Positions 27,930 to 35,940 of a DNA stretch of 64,000 nt are shown one piece after another. The position numbers and the translations under genes are program-made. Each line of letters starts with the position of its first letter. Positions within the stretch are counted from its first letter, which is position 1. The stretch comes from Rhodococcus ruber NBRC 15591. Its GTDB lineage: Bacteria > Actinomycetota > Actinomycetes > Mycobacteriales > Mycobacteriaceae. The notes beneath the pieces are model-generated. The model did not search any database. It saw only the letters and a program-made list of their open reading frames with translations, and had not been told where the DNA came from. The DNA lies in the NCBI RefSeq assembly GCF_001894945.1, contig NZ_BCXE01000004.1, forward strand, positions 62,001 to 126,000. The letters are read 5' to 3'.

Positions 27930-28622
27930 ATGGTGACCTATCCCTCGGGCGCGACCGCGCTCGTCACCGGCGGGGCGAGCGGGATCGGCGCGGCCTGCAC
28001 GAGGCGGCTGTCCGCCGAAGGCATCCGGGTCGTCACCGCCGATGTCGCGGACGGCGCCGACGAACGCGTCGACGTCACCGACCCCGCCGCCGTCGAACGG
28101 CTGCGTACGCGACTGGGGCGGATCGACATCCTCGTCAACAGCGCCGGCGTCGTGGGACCGTCGGCGCCGCTCGTCGACACCGCACTGTCCGACTGGCACC
28201 GGACGTTCCGCATCAACGTCGACGGCACGTTCCTGATGTGCCGCGCCTTCGTTCCCGCGATGATCGACGCCGGCTGGGGCCGGGTGGTGAACCTGGCGAG
28301 CATCGCCGCCAAGGACGGCAACCCGAACCAGAGCGCCTACTCGGCGTCCAAGGCCGCGGTGATCGCGCTGACGAAGTCGCTCGGCAAGGAGATCGCGACC
28401 ACCGGGGTGCTCGCCAACGTGGTTGCGCCCGCGGCTGTGGAGAGCCCGATGAACGCCGGAACGGATCCGGCGATCCTGGCGCGGTCGCAGAGCCTGACGC
28501 CGATGGCCCGGATGGGCCGGCCGGACGAGATCGCCGAACTCGTCGCCTGGTTGTCCTCGGACGCGCTGAGCTTCTCGACCGGCGCCGTGTACGACGCGAG
28601 TGGCGGCCGCGCGTCGTACTGA
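27930..28622 (+). CDS. Short-chain dehydrogenase/reductase
   Basis: 230 residues from the ATG at 27930, with CGAGGAG upstream. TGGASGIG, VTADV after strand 2 (NAD-type), NSAG, NLASIAAKDGNPNQSAYSASK with the catalytic Ser/Tyr/Lys, and a C-terminal GGRASY. It is short for an SDR but complete. Divergent from the LysR gene and probably under its control; a dihydrodiol- or hydroxy-ring dehydrogenase role in the same pathway is plausible. Confidence 0.82.
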   Translation: MVTYPSGATALVTGGASGIGAACTRRLSAEGIRVVTADVADGADERVDVTDPAAVERLRTRLGRIDILVNSAGVVGPSAPLVDTALSDWHRTFRINVDGTFLMCRAFVPAMIDAGWGRVVNLASIAAKDGNPNQSAYSASKAAVIALTKSLGKEIATTGVLANVVAPAAVESPMNAGTDPAILARSQSLTPMARMGRPDEIAELVAWLSSDALSFSTGAVYDASGGRASY

Positions 28623-28757
28623 CGGCCCGTGAGCGGGAGGATGTCGCGTCCAGCGGGAGCTTGTCGTCGGAGCTACTCGGCCGATGCCGCAGTCACGGCC
28701 CGCTCGACGCGGCCGGCCGGTCGACGCCGAGCGGAGCGCGCAGCGGACTCCCGCGGC

Positions 28758-29942
28758 TCAGACCAGCGGCCAGCCCGTGTACTGCTCGGCGATCAGGGTG
28801 CGTCCCGCGACGGAGCGGGTGACCGCGTCGAGCTCGGCGTCCTGCCGCTTGTTGTCGAACGGGCTGTTGCCCGGGTGGGTGTGCAACATCGACGACATCC
28901 ACCACGAGAAGTGCTGGGCGCGCCACACGCGCGGCAGGACCTCTTCGGTGTAGCCGTCGAGCGGGGCGCGGTCGCCGCGGGTGAGGAACTCGTCCATCGA
29001 CCGGGCGAGCACGAAGACGTCGGCGACTGCGAGGTTGAGGCCCTTGGCGCCGGTGGGCGGGACGGTGTGCGCGGCGTCGCCGGCGAGGAACAGGTTGCCG
29101 TGCTGCATGGGTTCGCACACGAAGCTGCGGAACTGCAGGATCGACTTCTCGAAGATCCGGCCGTCCTTGATCTCGGCACCCTCCCCGTCGACCCGGGCGT
29201 GCAGTTCGCTCCAGATGCGGTCGTCGGACCAGTTCGCGATGTCGTCGTCCGGATCGACCTGCAGGTAGTGCCGCTGCACGTCGGCGGTCCGGGTCGAGAC
29301 GAGCGCGAAACCACGCTCGTGCCGCGCATAGATCAGTTCCTCGGACGAGCGCGGCGCCTCGGCAAGGATGCCCAGCCACGCGAACGGGTACTGCCGGAAG
29401 TGGTCGGTGCGGATCTGCGGCTCGGGAATGAGACCGCGGGTGCTCGTGCGCGAGCCGTCGCAGCCGGCGACGAGCAGGGCCTCGAGACGCTGCGGGTCGC
29501 CCTGCGGATCGGTGTAGGTGAGGTAGGGCCGATCGGTGAGGTGATCGTGGACCTGCACGTCGGAGACACCGAAGCGGATGTCGCCACCGTCGGCGAGGCG
29601 GCGCGCGATGAGGTCCTTGTTGACCTCGTGCTGCGGGTAGACGGTGACCGCCCGGCCGACGAGTTCGTCGAACGCGATGCGGTGTCCCCGGCCGCCGAAG
29701 CGGAATTCCACGCCGTGGTGCTCGTAGCCCTCGGCCTTCAGCCGGTCGCCGACCCCGGTTTCGACCATCAGGTCGACGGTGTTCTGCTCGAGCACGCCCG
29801 CACGGATGGTGGCCTCGATGTCCTCCCGCGAGCGCACCTCGAGCACGACGGACTCGATGCCGCGCAGATGCAGCAGGTGCGACAGCATCAGGCCGGCGGG
29901 GCCGGCGCCGACGATCGCGACCTGGGTGCGGGACTCGCTCAT
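28758..29942 (-). CDS. pobA: 4-hydroxybenzoate 3-monooxygenase
   Basis: 394 residues, the same length as the Pseudomonas enzyme. FAD site VAIVGAGPAGL, the GVLEQNTVDLM segment, HGVEFRFGG, and the second flavin motif GDAAHTVPPTGAKGLNLA are all diagnostic. The flavoenzyme hydroxylates 4-hydroxybenzoate to protocatechuate with NAD(P)H and O2. An IclR-type regulator lies 101 bp upstream on the same strand. No protocatechuate 3,4-dioxygenase is in the window, so the lower beta-ketoadipate pathway must be elsewhere. Confidence 0.95.
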   Translation of the reverse strand: MSESRTQVAIVGAGPAGLMLSHLLHLRGIESVVLEVRSREDIEATIRAGVLEQNTVDLMVETGVGDRLKAEGYEHHGVEFRFGGRGHRIAFDELVGRAVTVYPQHEVNKDLIARRLADGGDIRFGVSDVQVHDHLTDRPYLTYTDPQGDPQRLEALLVAGCDGSRTSTRGLIPEPQIRTDHFRQYPFAWLGILAEAPRSSEELIYARHERGFALVSTRTADVQRHYLQVDPDDDIANWSDDRIWSELHARVDGEGAEIKDGRIFEKSILQFRSFVCEPMQHGNLFLAGDAAHTVPPTGAKGLNLAVADVFVLARSMDEFLTRGDRAPLDGYTEEVLPRVWRAQHFSWWMSSMLHTHPGNSPFDNKRQDAELDAVTRSVAGRTLIAEQYTGWPLV

Positions 29943-30020
29943 GGGAAGACTCCTCGGAAACGGGGACGATCGGTGATGCCCCTCACTGTCCGGCAGGAAG
30001 GACCACGTCGTCACCCCCTG

Positions 30021-30037
30021 CTTTCACTCACCGAAAG
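30021..30037. promoter_or_regulatory. Inverted repeat upstream of pobA
   Basis: CTTTC-N7-GAAAG in the 101-bp gap between the IclR-type regulator and pobA. It could be the regulator's operator for pobA or a weak terminator of the regulator gene. Confidence 0.35.
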
Positions 30038-30043
30038 ACGGCT

Positions 30044-30811
30044 TCAGGTCAGCCTGCGGGAGATGCCGCTCGCGGCGGCCCGCATCGCCGGGATCAGCGG
30101 CGCGGGATCCGCCTCGATCGACACCACCACCGACACCGCGGCGACGACCCGGCCGGAGCGCTCCCGGATGGGCGCCGCCATCGCCATCGTGCCGACGTTC
30201 AGGTACTCCCGGGCGATCACGACGCCGGTCCGCCGGATGTCGTCGAGCACCCGCCGGAGCCGGGACTCGTCGACGATCGTGGCGGGGGTGAAACGTTCGA
30301 GTCCGGCGTCGAGCACCTCCTGCAGCAGCTCCGTCCCGCCGTGGGCGAGCAACACCAACCCGCCGCTCGACGCGTGCAGGGGTAGCCGGCCGCCGGCCCG
30401 GCCGACGACGGGCACGGCGCCGCGCGCCGAGAGCCGCTCCACGTACAGAGCCTCGAGTCCCTCGCGGACGACGAGTTGCACGTTCTCCCGCGTCGCGTCG
30501 AACAGATCCTCGAGATAGGGCATCGCCACCTGGCGCAGACCGTGGGCCCGCGGCGCGAGGGCGCCGAGTTCCCATACCCGCACCCCGATCTGGTAGCTGC
30601 CGTCCGCCCGCCGCTCGAGCGCTCCGGCGTCGACGAGCTGACCGCACAACCGGAACACCGTCGGCAGGGGCAGTCCGGTCCGGCGGCTCAGTTCCGACTG
30701 GGTCAGGCGCGGCCGTTCGGCGGTGAACGCGCCCAGCACTGCGAAGGCACGGCCGAGCAGGGACCGATCGGGAGCATCGGGCACGCACTCATTGTGGGGT
30801 GTCCGCGCCAC
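30044..30811 (-). CDS. IclR-family transcriptional regulator
   Basis: 255 residues from the GTG at 30811; a GTG at 30784 would also work and neither has a clear ribosome site. The HTH (LTQSELSRRTGLPLPTVFRL, about residues 36-55) is followed by the IclR effector domain (LEDLFDATRENVQLVV). PobR and PcaR regulators of 4-hydroxybenzoate and protocatechuate genes belong to this family, and pobA is the next gene, so it is probably the pobA activator. Confidence 0.87.
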   Translation of the reverse strand: MARTPHNECVPDAPDRSLLGRAFAVLGAFTAERPRLTQSELSRRTGLPLPTVFRLCGQLVDAGALERRADGSYQIGVRVWELGALAPRAHGLRQVAMPYLEDLFDATRENVQLVVREGLEALYVERLSARGAVPVVGRAGGRLPLHASSGGLVLLAHGGTELLQEVLDAGLERFTPATIVDESRLRRVLDDIRRTGVVIAREYLNVGTMAMAAPIRERSGRVVAAVSVVVSIEADPAPLIPAMRAAASGISRRLT

Positions 30812-30865
30812 CGGGCGTCGAGCCGGAAGGGCGAACCGGCGGACGAGCGTCTATCGTCTTCCCGC

Positions 30866-31486
30866 ATGCGACTGGTCGAGAAATCGAAACGGGTCATAGA
30901 GGCGCACCTGAACAACACCAGTGTCCGGGCACTGTCGGGGTCGATGGTGGCGTACGAGGGTCAGGTGCAGTTCAAGTCGGCCGGGTTCGGCGGGGGCGAG
31001 GGCGTGCTGGCCGGTCTGCGCCAGCGGGCCACCGGGGAGGGCCTGTCGCTGATGGAGTGCACCGGCAACGGTGTGGTCTATTTCGCCCACCAGGGTCAGG
31101 ACGTCACGGTGCTCGAGTTGAACAACGAGACGCTGCAGGTCGAATCGGAGCAGCTGCTCGCCCTGAACGGCAATCTCGGCACGAACGTCACGTTCGCCGG
31201 GGTGCGCGGCAACATGAGCGGTCAGGGCCTGTTCACCACGACGGTCACCGGTAGCGGACAGGTCGCGCTGCTCTCGGCCGGGGGTCCGCTGATCCACCTC
31301 GAGGTCTCCCCGCAGTACCCGCTCGTCGTCGACCCGGACGCGTTCGTGTGCGCGAAGGGACAGCTGAGCCAGTCGTTCGTCACCGACGTCTCGTGGCGCA
31401 CGTTCGTCGGGCAGGGCAGCGGCGAGGCGTTCTCGTTGCGGTGGGACGGCATGGGCGTCGTGTCCATCCAGCCGGCGGAGCGGTGA
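30866..31486 (+). CDS. AIM24 family protein (copy 1 of 3)
   Basis: 206 residues, beta-rich throughout, with the repeated short glycine turns of the AIM24 (TIGR00266-like) double-stranded beta-helix fold. No signal peptide, membrane helix or catalytic motif is visible. The bacterial family has no firmly established function; the mitochondrial homologue affects inner-membrane architecture and some bacterial members occur near Ter stress genes. First of three consecutive, diverged family members, with 8 bp before the next. Confidence 0.8.
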   Translation: MRLVEKSKRVIEAHLNNTSVRALSGSMVAYEGQVQFKSAGFGGGEGVLAGLRQRATGEGLSLMECTGNGVVYFAHQGQDVTVLELNNETLQVESEQLLALNGNLGTNVTFAGVRGNMSGQGLFTTTVTGSGQVALLSAGGPLIHLEVSPQYPLVVDPDAFVCAKGQLSQSFVTDVSWRTFVGQGSGEAFSLRWDGMGVVSIQPAER

Positions 31487-31494
31487 GGGAGAGC

Positions 31495-32196
31495 ATGTTC
31501 TCGAAGATCAACGGCAAGGTCGTCAAGGTCGATCTGAACCAGTCCGGTCCGGTCGTCGCGCGCCGCGGGGCGATGCTGTTCTACACGGGCACGGTGCAGT
31601 TCGCACCGCACCAGGTGCCCGGCGCCGGCGGGATGCCGGGCATGGGCGGGATCGCCGGAATGGCGGGACGGATGATGCAGGGCGAGCACGAACGCACGAT
31701 GCTCGCGCAGGGCAACGGCGTCGTCCACTACGGCTTCCGCGGCCTCGAGGTGCACGTGGTGGATCTGTCCGCCGGCGGTGACCTGCGGGTGGAGGCGTCG
31801 CGGCTGCTCGGCTACACCGCGAGCCTGCAGAGTTCGGTCGTGTCGATGGCGGCGCCGCCGGCAGGCGGTGGCGGCGGGGGCGGCGGCTTCCTCGGCGCTC
31901 TGCGCAACGCCGCGACGGGCATGGTGACCGGCACCGGCATGTTCACCACCCAGCTGTCGGGGCGCGGCACCGCGGTGCTGCTCGGGCACGGCGGCTTCCT
32001 CGAGCTGCAGGTGGGCGGTCCGGCCCCGGTCGTCGTCGACCCGCAGTCGTTCATCGCCGCGTCCGGACCGGTGCGGACGGAACTGAAGTCCTCCATGAGC
32101 TGGCGCAACGCCGGCCGCAGCGGCGGCGAGGGTCTTCAGCTCGAATGCACCGGTCAGGGCATCGTCTACGTGCAAGCGTCCGAGGAGAAACTGTGA
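31495..32196 (+). CDS. AIM24 family protein (copy 2 of 3)
   Basis: 233 residues; GGGAGAG precedes the ATG. Same beta-rich fold as its neighbours, but with two insertions: a Met/Gly-rich loop (about residues 43-63, GAGGMPGMGGIAGMAGRMM) and a run of eight glycines (about 124-131) before FLGALRNAAT. These could form flexible or membrane-contacting loops. The stop overlaps the GTG of copy 3. Function unknown. Confidence 0.8.
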   Translation: MFSKINGKVVKVDLNQSGPVVARRGAMLFYTGTVQFAPHQVPGAGGMPGMGGIAGMAGRMMQGEHERTMLAQGNGVVHYGFRGLEVHVVDLSAGGDLRVEASRLLGYTASLQSSVVSMAAPPAGGGGGGGGFLGALRNAATGMVTGTGMFTTQLSGRGTAVLLGHGGFLELQVGGPAPVVVDPQSFIAASGPVRTELKSSMSWRNAGRSGGEGLQLECTGQGIVYVQASEEKL

Positions 32197-32948
32197 GCGT
32201 CGTCCTCAATCCGTCCCATCTCGTCGGCAGCGACAACCTGCCCGGCAATCACTACGCCTTCTGCATCGACCTGCAGAGCCCGTGGTTCCTGTCCAAGGGC
32301 GCGATGATCGCCTACTACGGGCAGGTGCAGTTCACCTCGCTCACGCACGGTCTGCAGGGCCAACTCCTGCAGATGGTCGCGCATCAGTTCTCGGCGCCGC
32401 TGTACATGGGCGACTACGTCGTCGCCGAGGGGTACGGGAAGCTGATCCTCGGCGACCGGGGTTACGACATCAACTCCTACGACCTCGACGACGGCAATCT
32501 GACCATCCGGGCCGCGAACCTGCTCGCCTTCGAGCCGGGGTTGTCGCTGAACCAGTCGATCGTGCCCGGCTTCCTCACCCTGATCGGCACCGGCAAGTTC
32601 CTCGCCTCGTCGAACGGGCCGGTGATGTTCGCCGAGCCGCCCCTGCGGGTCGACCCCGAGGCGCTCGTCGGCTGGGCGGACTGCCCGTCGCCGAGCCACC
32701 ACTACGACGAGGCGTGGGTGAACGGCTTCGTGGCTGCGGGGGCGCGCATGTTCGGCGTGCAGTCCGGGGAGGAACGGCAGTTCGACTTCACGGGCGCCGG
32801 GACCGTGCTCGTCCAGTCCAGCGAGAAGGTGATCGACGACAGCGCGGTCGTCCGGACCATCGAAGGACAGCTGCCCGGTCTGACCCCCGGGGGTCTGCAG
32901 CGGATCAACCAGGTGGTGGCGTCGCAGTTGCAGTCCCAGCAGCACTGA
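32193..32948 (+). CDS. AIM24 family protein (copy 3 of 3)
   Basis: 251 residues from a GTG that overlaps the previous stop (GTGA). The core (GAMIAYYGQVQF near residue 36, LTLIGTGKFLASSNGPVMF later) is AIM24-like. It is the longest copy, with a C-terminal helical tail ending SQLQSQQH. The final codons are part of a 19-bp tandem repeat that carries the stop. The coupling of all three genes suggests a hetero-oligomer. Confidence 0.78.
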   Translation: MSVVLNPSHLVGSDNLPGNHYAFCIDLQSPWFLSKGAMIAYYGQVQFTSLTHGLQGQLLQMVAHQFSAPLYMGDYVVAEGYGKLILGDRGYDINSYDLDDGNLTIRAANLLAFEPGLSLNQSIVPGFLTLIGTGKFLASSNGPVMFAEPPLRVDPEALVGWADCPSPSHHYDEAWVNGFVAAGARMFGVQSGEERQFDFTGAGTVLVQSSEKVIDDSAVVRTIEGQLPGLTPGGLQRINQVVASQLQSQQH

Positions 32949-33007
32949 GCCGTCCCAGCAGCACTGAGCCGTCCCAGCAGCACTGAGTCGTCCCAGCAGC
33001 ACTGGGC
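32933..33007. repeat. Stop-codon-spanning tandem repeat, 19 bp x 4
   Basis: Unit GTCCCAGCAGCACTGAGCC at 32933, 32952, 32971 (one change) and 32990 (truncated, TGA lost). The first TGA (32946) ends the third AIM24 gene; the next two (32965, 32984) occupy the other two frames. Confidence 0.9.
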
Positions 33008-33098
33008 CCGGGCGCCCTGGGTCGGGACTGGGCACTTGCCCGGGGCGCCCGCTACCGAACTGTGACTACGCTCACAGGTGAGCCACACCTCATTGAGG

Positions 33099-33117
33099 TA
33101 AGGTTTGGTGAACCTAA
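33099..33117. promoter_or_regulatory. IdeR/DtxR iron box
   Basis: TAAGGTTTGGTGAACCTAA matches 15 of 19 positions of the IdeR consensus TTAGGTTAGGCTAACCTAA, with both AGGTT and AACCTAA arms intact. It lies 23 bp before the Bfd start. In mycobacteria IdeR with Fe(II) represses uptake genes and activates bacterioferritin. Confidence 0.85.
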
Positions 33118-33140
33118 GTAGTACGTCCAGGAGGGTCTCG

Positions 33141-33338
33141 ATGATCGTCTGCAGCTGCCACGCTCTCTCGCACCGGCACATCGAGGCCCACATCGCTGCC
33201 GGCGCGCGCTGCACACGCGAGATCGGCGCGGCCTGCCGCGCGGGCACCGACTGCGGACGCTGCGTACGGAATATCTCGGCGATCGTTCGCGCATCCCGCG
33301 AGCGGGATGAGAGGATCGAACTCGAGACCGCCGTCTAG
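33141..33338 (+). CDS. bfd: Bacterioferritin-associated ferredoxin
   Basis: 65 residues. The [2Fe-2S] ligands are Cys4 and Cys6 (VCSCHALS) and the later Cys pair in GTDCGRC, the BFD-domain pattern. In characterised systems Bfd docks on bacterioferritin and delivers electrons that reduce and release stored iron. The gene is 45 bp before bfr and directly under the iron box; a GGAGGG sequence precedes the ATG. Confidence 0.92.
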   Translation: MIVCSCHALSHRHIEAHIAAGARCTREIGAACRAGTDCGRCVRNISAIVRASRERDERIELETAV

Positions 33339-33383
33339 ACCTGTACCCGGCGGTCGATCCGCGTTCGGTCCCCGGGAGGCGCC

Positions 33384-33860
33384 ATGAAGGGCGACAAGAA
33401 GGTCATCGAGTACCTCAACGAGCAGCTCACCGCCGAGCTCACGGCGATCAACCAGTACTTCCTGCACTCGAAGATGCAGGACAACAACGGTTGGACGAAG
33501 CTCGCCGCGCACACCCGTGCCGAATCCTTCGAGGAGATGCGGCACGCCGAAACCCTCACCGACCGGATCCTGTTCCTCGAGGGCCTGCCCAACTACCAGC
33601 GCCTCGGCACGCTGCGGCTCGGCGAGACGGTCAAGGAGATGTTCGAGGCCGACCTGCAGGTCGAGATCGAGGCCCGCGACCGGCTCCGCAAGGGCGCCGA
33701 GTACATGCGCTCGGTCCACGACATCACCTCGGCCCGCATCTTCGAGGAGATCCTCGCGAACGAGGAAGAGCACATCGACTACCTGGAAACCCAGCTGGGC
33801 CTGCTCGAGCAGCTCGGCGAACCCCTCTACATCTCCGTGCACGTCTCACCGCCGGAGTGA
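33384..33860 (+). CDS. bfr: Bacterioferritin
   Basis: 158 residues. All ferroxidase ligands are at the standard positions (Glu18, Glu51, His54, Glu94, Glu127, His130) and Met52 is present to bind haem b between subunits. It forms the 24-subunit iron-storage cage and oxidises Fe(II). It is paired with bfd and preceded by the iron box. Its stop overlaps the start of an AhpD-like gene (GTGA), so the two are co-translated. Confidence 0.95.
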   Translation: MKGDKKVIEYLNEQLTAELTAINQYFLHSKMQDNNGWTKLAAHTRAESFEEMRHAETLTDRILFLEGLPNYQRLGTLRLGETVKEMFEADLQVEIEARDRLRKGAEYMRSVHDITSARIFEEILANEEEHIDYLETQLGLLEQLGEPLYISVHVSPPE

Positions 33861-34321
33861 GCGACAAGCGCGTCCCGATCGACAAGCAGACCCGCCCGGT
33901 GTACCGGGCGCAGATCGCGGTCGCCCAGGCGATACGCCAGGCCACGGCCGACGCCGGACTCGGGCGTCGGCTCGTGGAGCTGGTGAACATCCGCGTCTCG
34001 CAGATCAACGGCTGCGCCTACTGCCTGGACGTGCACGTCCGGGACGCCCTCCGCGAGGGCGAGACCACCCAGCGGCTGGCGGTGCTGCGGGCCTGGCGGG
34101 ACACCGACCTGTTCACCGAGCAGGAGCAGGCCGCCCTCACCCTGGCCGAATCGATCACCGAGCTACCGGACAGCCGGGCCCAGGACCGGGACTACGCCTT
34201 CGCCCGCGCCCGGCTCACCGAGGACCAGCTCTCCGCGATCGCGTGGGTCGCCGTGGCCATGAACACGTTCAACCGGGTCTCGATCGTCAGCCGCCACCCC
34301 GTCCGTCCCCCGCAGGAGTAA
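33857..34321 (+). CDS. AhpD/carboxymuconolactone decarboxylase-family protein
   Basis: 154 residues from the GTG that overlaps the bfr stop. The CMD core LVELVNIRVSQINGCAYCLDVH has the CxxC plus His of AhpD-type alkylhydroperoxidases, which use the cysteine pair to reduce peroxides or partner disulfides. Coupling to bacterioferritin suggests a link to peroxide made or consumed in iron storage. A true lactone decarboxylase is unlikely because those lack the CxxC. Confidence 0.82.
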   Translation: MSDKRVPIDKQTRPVYRAQIAVAQAIRQATADAGLGRRLVELVNIRVSQINGCAYCLDVHVRDALREGETTQRLAVLRAWRDTDLFTEQEQAALTLAESITELPDSRAQDRDYAFARARLTEDQLSAIAWVAVAMNTFNRVSIVSRHPVRPPQE

Positions 34322-34366
34322 CGGCCGAACTGATTTCCCGAGCAACCATCCGGTTATCCTCGAGCA

Positions 34367-34828
34367 ATGACGGAGACCCGGTGGCTCAGCGACGACGAGC
34401 AGCGCACCTGGCGCGCCTACCTCGACAGCACCCGCCTGCTGATGAATGCCCTGGACCGGCAGCTCACCCGGGACTCCGGCATGTCCCTCACCGACTACGA
34501 GCTGCTGGTCGCGCTCTCGGAGGCCCCCGGCCGGCGGCTGCGCATGCGGGCGCTCGCCGACGCCGTCGTCACCACCCGCAGCGGCGTCACCCGCGCGATC
34601 AGCCGCCTCGTCGACGCCGGGTGGGTCCGGCGCGTCGAATGCGACGAGGACAAGCGCGGCATGCTGGCCGAACTCACCGACGCCGGGGCCGCGAAGCTGG
34701 CCCAGGCCAGTCCCGGGCACGTCGAGGCCGTACGCTCCTACGTGTTCGACCTGCTCGGTCCCCGGGACGTGACCCGCTTCGGGGACACGTACACCGCGAT
34801 GCGCACGCACCTGCTCGAGAACACCTGA
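34367..34828 (+). CDS. MarR-family transcriptional regulator
   Basis: 153 residues. The winged HTH includes LTDYELLVALSEAPGRRLRMRALADAVVTTRSGVTRAISRLVDAGWV and the wing DEDKRG, with helices at both ends for dimerisation. It is 45 bp after the AhpD-like gene and 17 bp before the GNAT gene. Targets are not evident; an oxidant- or drug-responsive role is usual for the family. Confidence 0.85.
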   Translation: MTETRWLSDDEQRTWRAYLDSTRLLMNALDRQLTRDSGMSLTDYELLVALSEAPGRRLRMRALADAVVTTRSGVTRAISRLVDAGWVRRVECDEDKRGMLAELTDAGAAKLAQASPGHVEAVRSYVFDLLGPRDVTRFGDTYTAMRTHLLENT

Positions 34829-34845
34829 ACAGCCGGAGGAATGCC

Positions 34846-35136
34846 ATGAGCGACCCGTCCGTCGTCGCCGTCCACAATCCGCAGCGCCAGCGTTACGAAC
34901 TGCGCGACGGCGACACCGTCGTCGGCTACACCCAGTACCACCCCGACGGCGACGTCCAGCTCGTGTTCGACCACACCGAGGTCGACAACGCCTACTCGGG
35001 CCGGGGCCTGTCGAGCACGCTGGTGCGGTTCGCGCTCGACGACGTCCGCGCCCGCGGAAAGCGCGTCGTGGCGATCTGCCCGTTCGTCGACGGCTTCATC
35101 GACAAGCATCCCGAATACAAGGATCTCGCCGACTGA
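34846..35136 (+). CDS. GNAT-type N-acetyltransferase, small (YidJ/PF14542-like)
   Basis: 96 residues; the ATG at 34846 follows CCGGAGGAATGCC. It has FDHTEVDNAYSGRGLSSTLVRFAL, the acetyl-CoA pyrophosphate loop of the minimal GNAT fold, then CPFVDGFIDKHPEY, the conserved end of this short family. Acceptor unknown. It is probably transcribed with the MarR gene. Confidence 0.85.
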   Translation: MSDPSVVAVHNPQRQRYELRDGDTVVGYTQYHPDGDVQLVFDHTEVDNAYSGRGLSSTLVRFALDDVRARGKRVVAICPFVDGFIDKHPEYKDLAD

Positions 35137-35159
35137 GACCCGCCGCCGGGCACCACCGC

Positions 35160-35939
35160 ATGCCGCCCCCACCGGACGTCACCGCCGTCGCCGCCACCCT
35201 GCGACGGGCGGGGTGCGTGTTCGCGGAGGACGAGGCGCGGCTGCTGATCGACGCCGCCCGGACGCCCGGCGACCTCGCCGACTCGGTGCGCCGGCGCGCC
35301 GCCGGCGAACCGCTCGAGCACGTTCTCGGCTGGACCGAGTTCCGCGGCCTGCGCATCCACGTGACCCCCGGGGTCTTCGTCCCCCGCCGGCGCAGCGAGT
35401 TCCTCGTCGAGTGCGCCGTCGCGCTTGCCGCGCCGGGCGTCGTCGTCGACCTGTGCTGCGGATCCGGGGCGCTCGGTGCCGCGGTGGCGGCGGCCGTCGC
35501 CGACGTGGAACTGCATGCGACGGACCTCGATCCGGCAGCGGTGGAGTGCGCGGACCGCAACCTCGCCGCGCTCGGCGGCCACGTGTACGAGGGCGACCTC
35601 TACGACCCGCTGCCCGCGGGACTGCGCGGGCGCGTCCACCTCCTGCTCGCCAACGTGCCGTACGTCCCGACCGCGGACCTGGCGCTCCTGCCGGCCGACG
35701 CCCGGGAGCACGAAGCCCGCATCGCCCTCGACGGCGGTGCCGACGGCCTCGACGTGCTGCGCCGGGTGGCAGCGGCGGCCGGACGATGGCTCGCGCCGGG
35801 CGGACATCTGCTGGTCGAGTCGAGCACGCAGCAGGCCGACGGGATCGCCGCGTGCTTCGACCGGAACGGGCTGACCCCGCAGGTGGCACACAGCGACGAC
35901 GACTTCGCGACCGTCGTCGTCGGCACCGCGCCGCGCTGA
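35160..35939 (+). CDS. PrmC-like N5-glutamine methyltransferase (variant motif)
   Basis: 259 residues. A class I SAM fold with VDLCCGSGALG (motif I) and ATDLDPAA. The helical N-terminal part (RRRAAGEPLEHVLGWTEFRGL, then PGVFVPRRRSE) is that of HemK/PrmC, which methylates the GGQ glutamine of release factors. The catalytic NPPY is replaced by NVPY, so the acceptor may differ; this fits the PrmC-related group of unknown substrate. A second, canonical PrmC is expected elsewhere in the genome. Confidence 0.8.
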   Translation: MPPPPDVTAVAATLRRAGCVFAEDEARLLIDAARTPGDLADSVRRRAAGEPLEHVLGWTEFRGLRIHVTPGVFVPRRRSEFLVECAVALAAPGVVVDLCCGSGALGAAVAAAVADVELHATDLDPAAVECADRNLAALGGHVYEGDLYDPLPAGLRGRVHLLLANVPYVPTADLALLPADAREHEARIALDGGADGLDVLRRVAAAAGRWLAPGGHLLVESSTQQADGIAACFDRNGLTPQVAHSDDDFATVVVGTAPR

Positions 35940-35940
35940 G

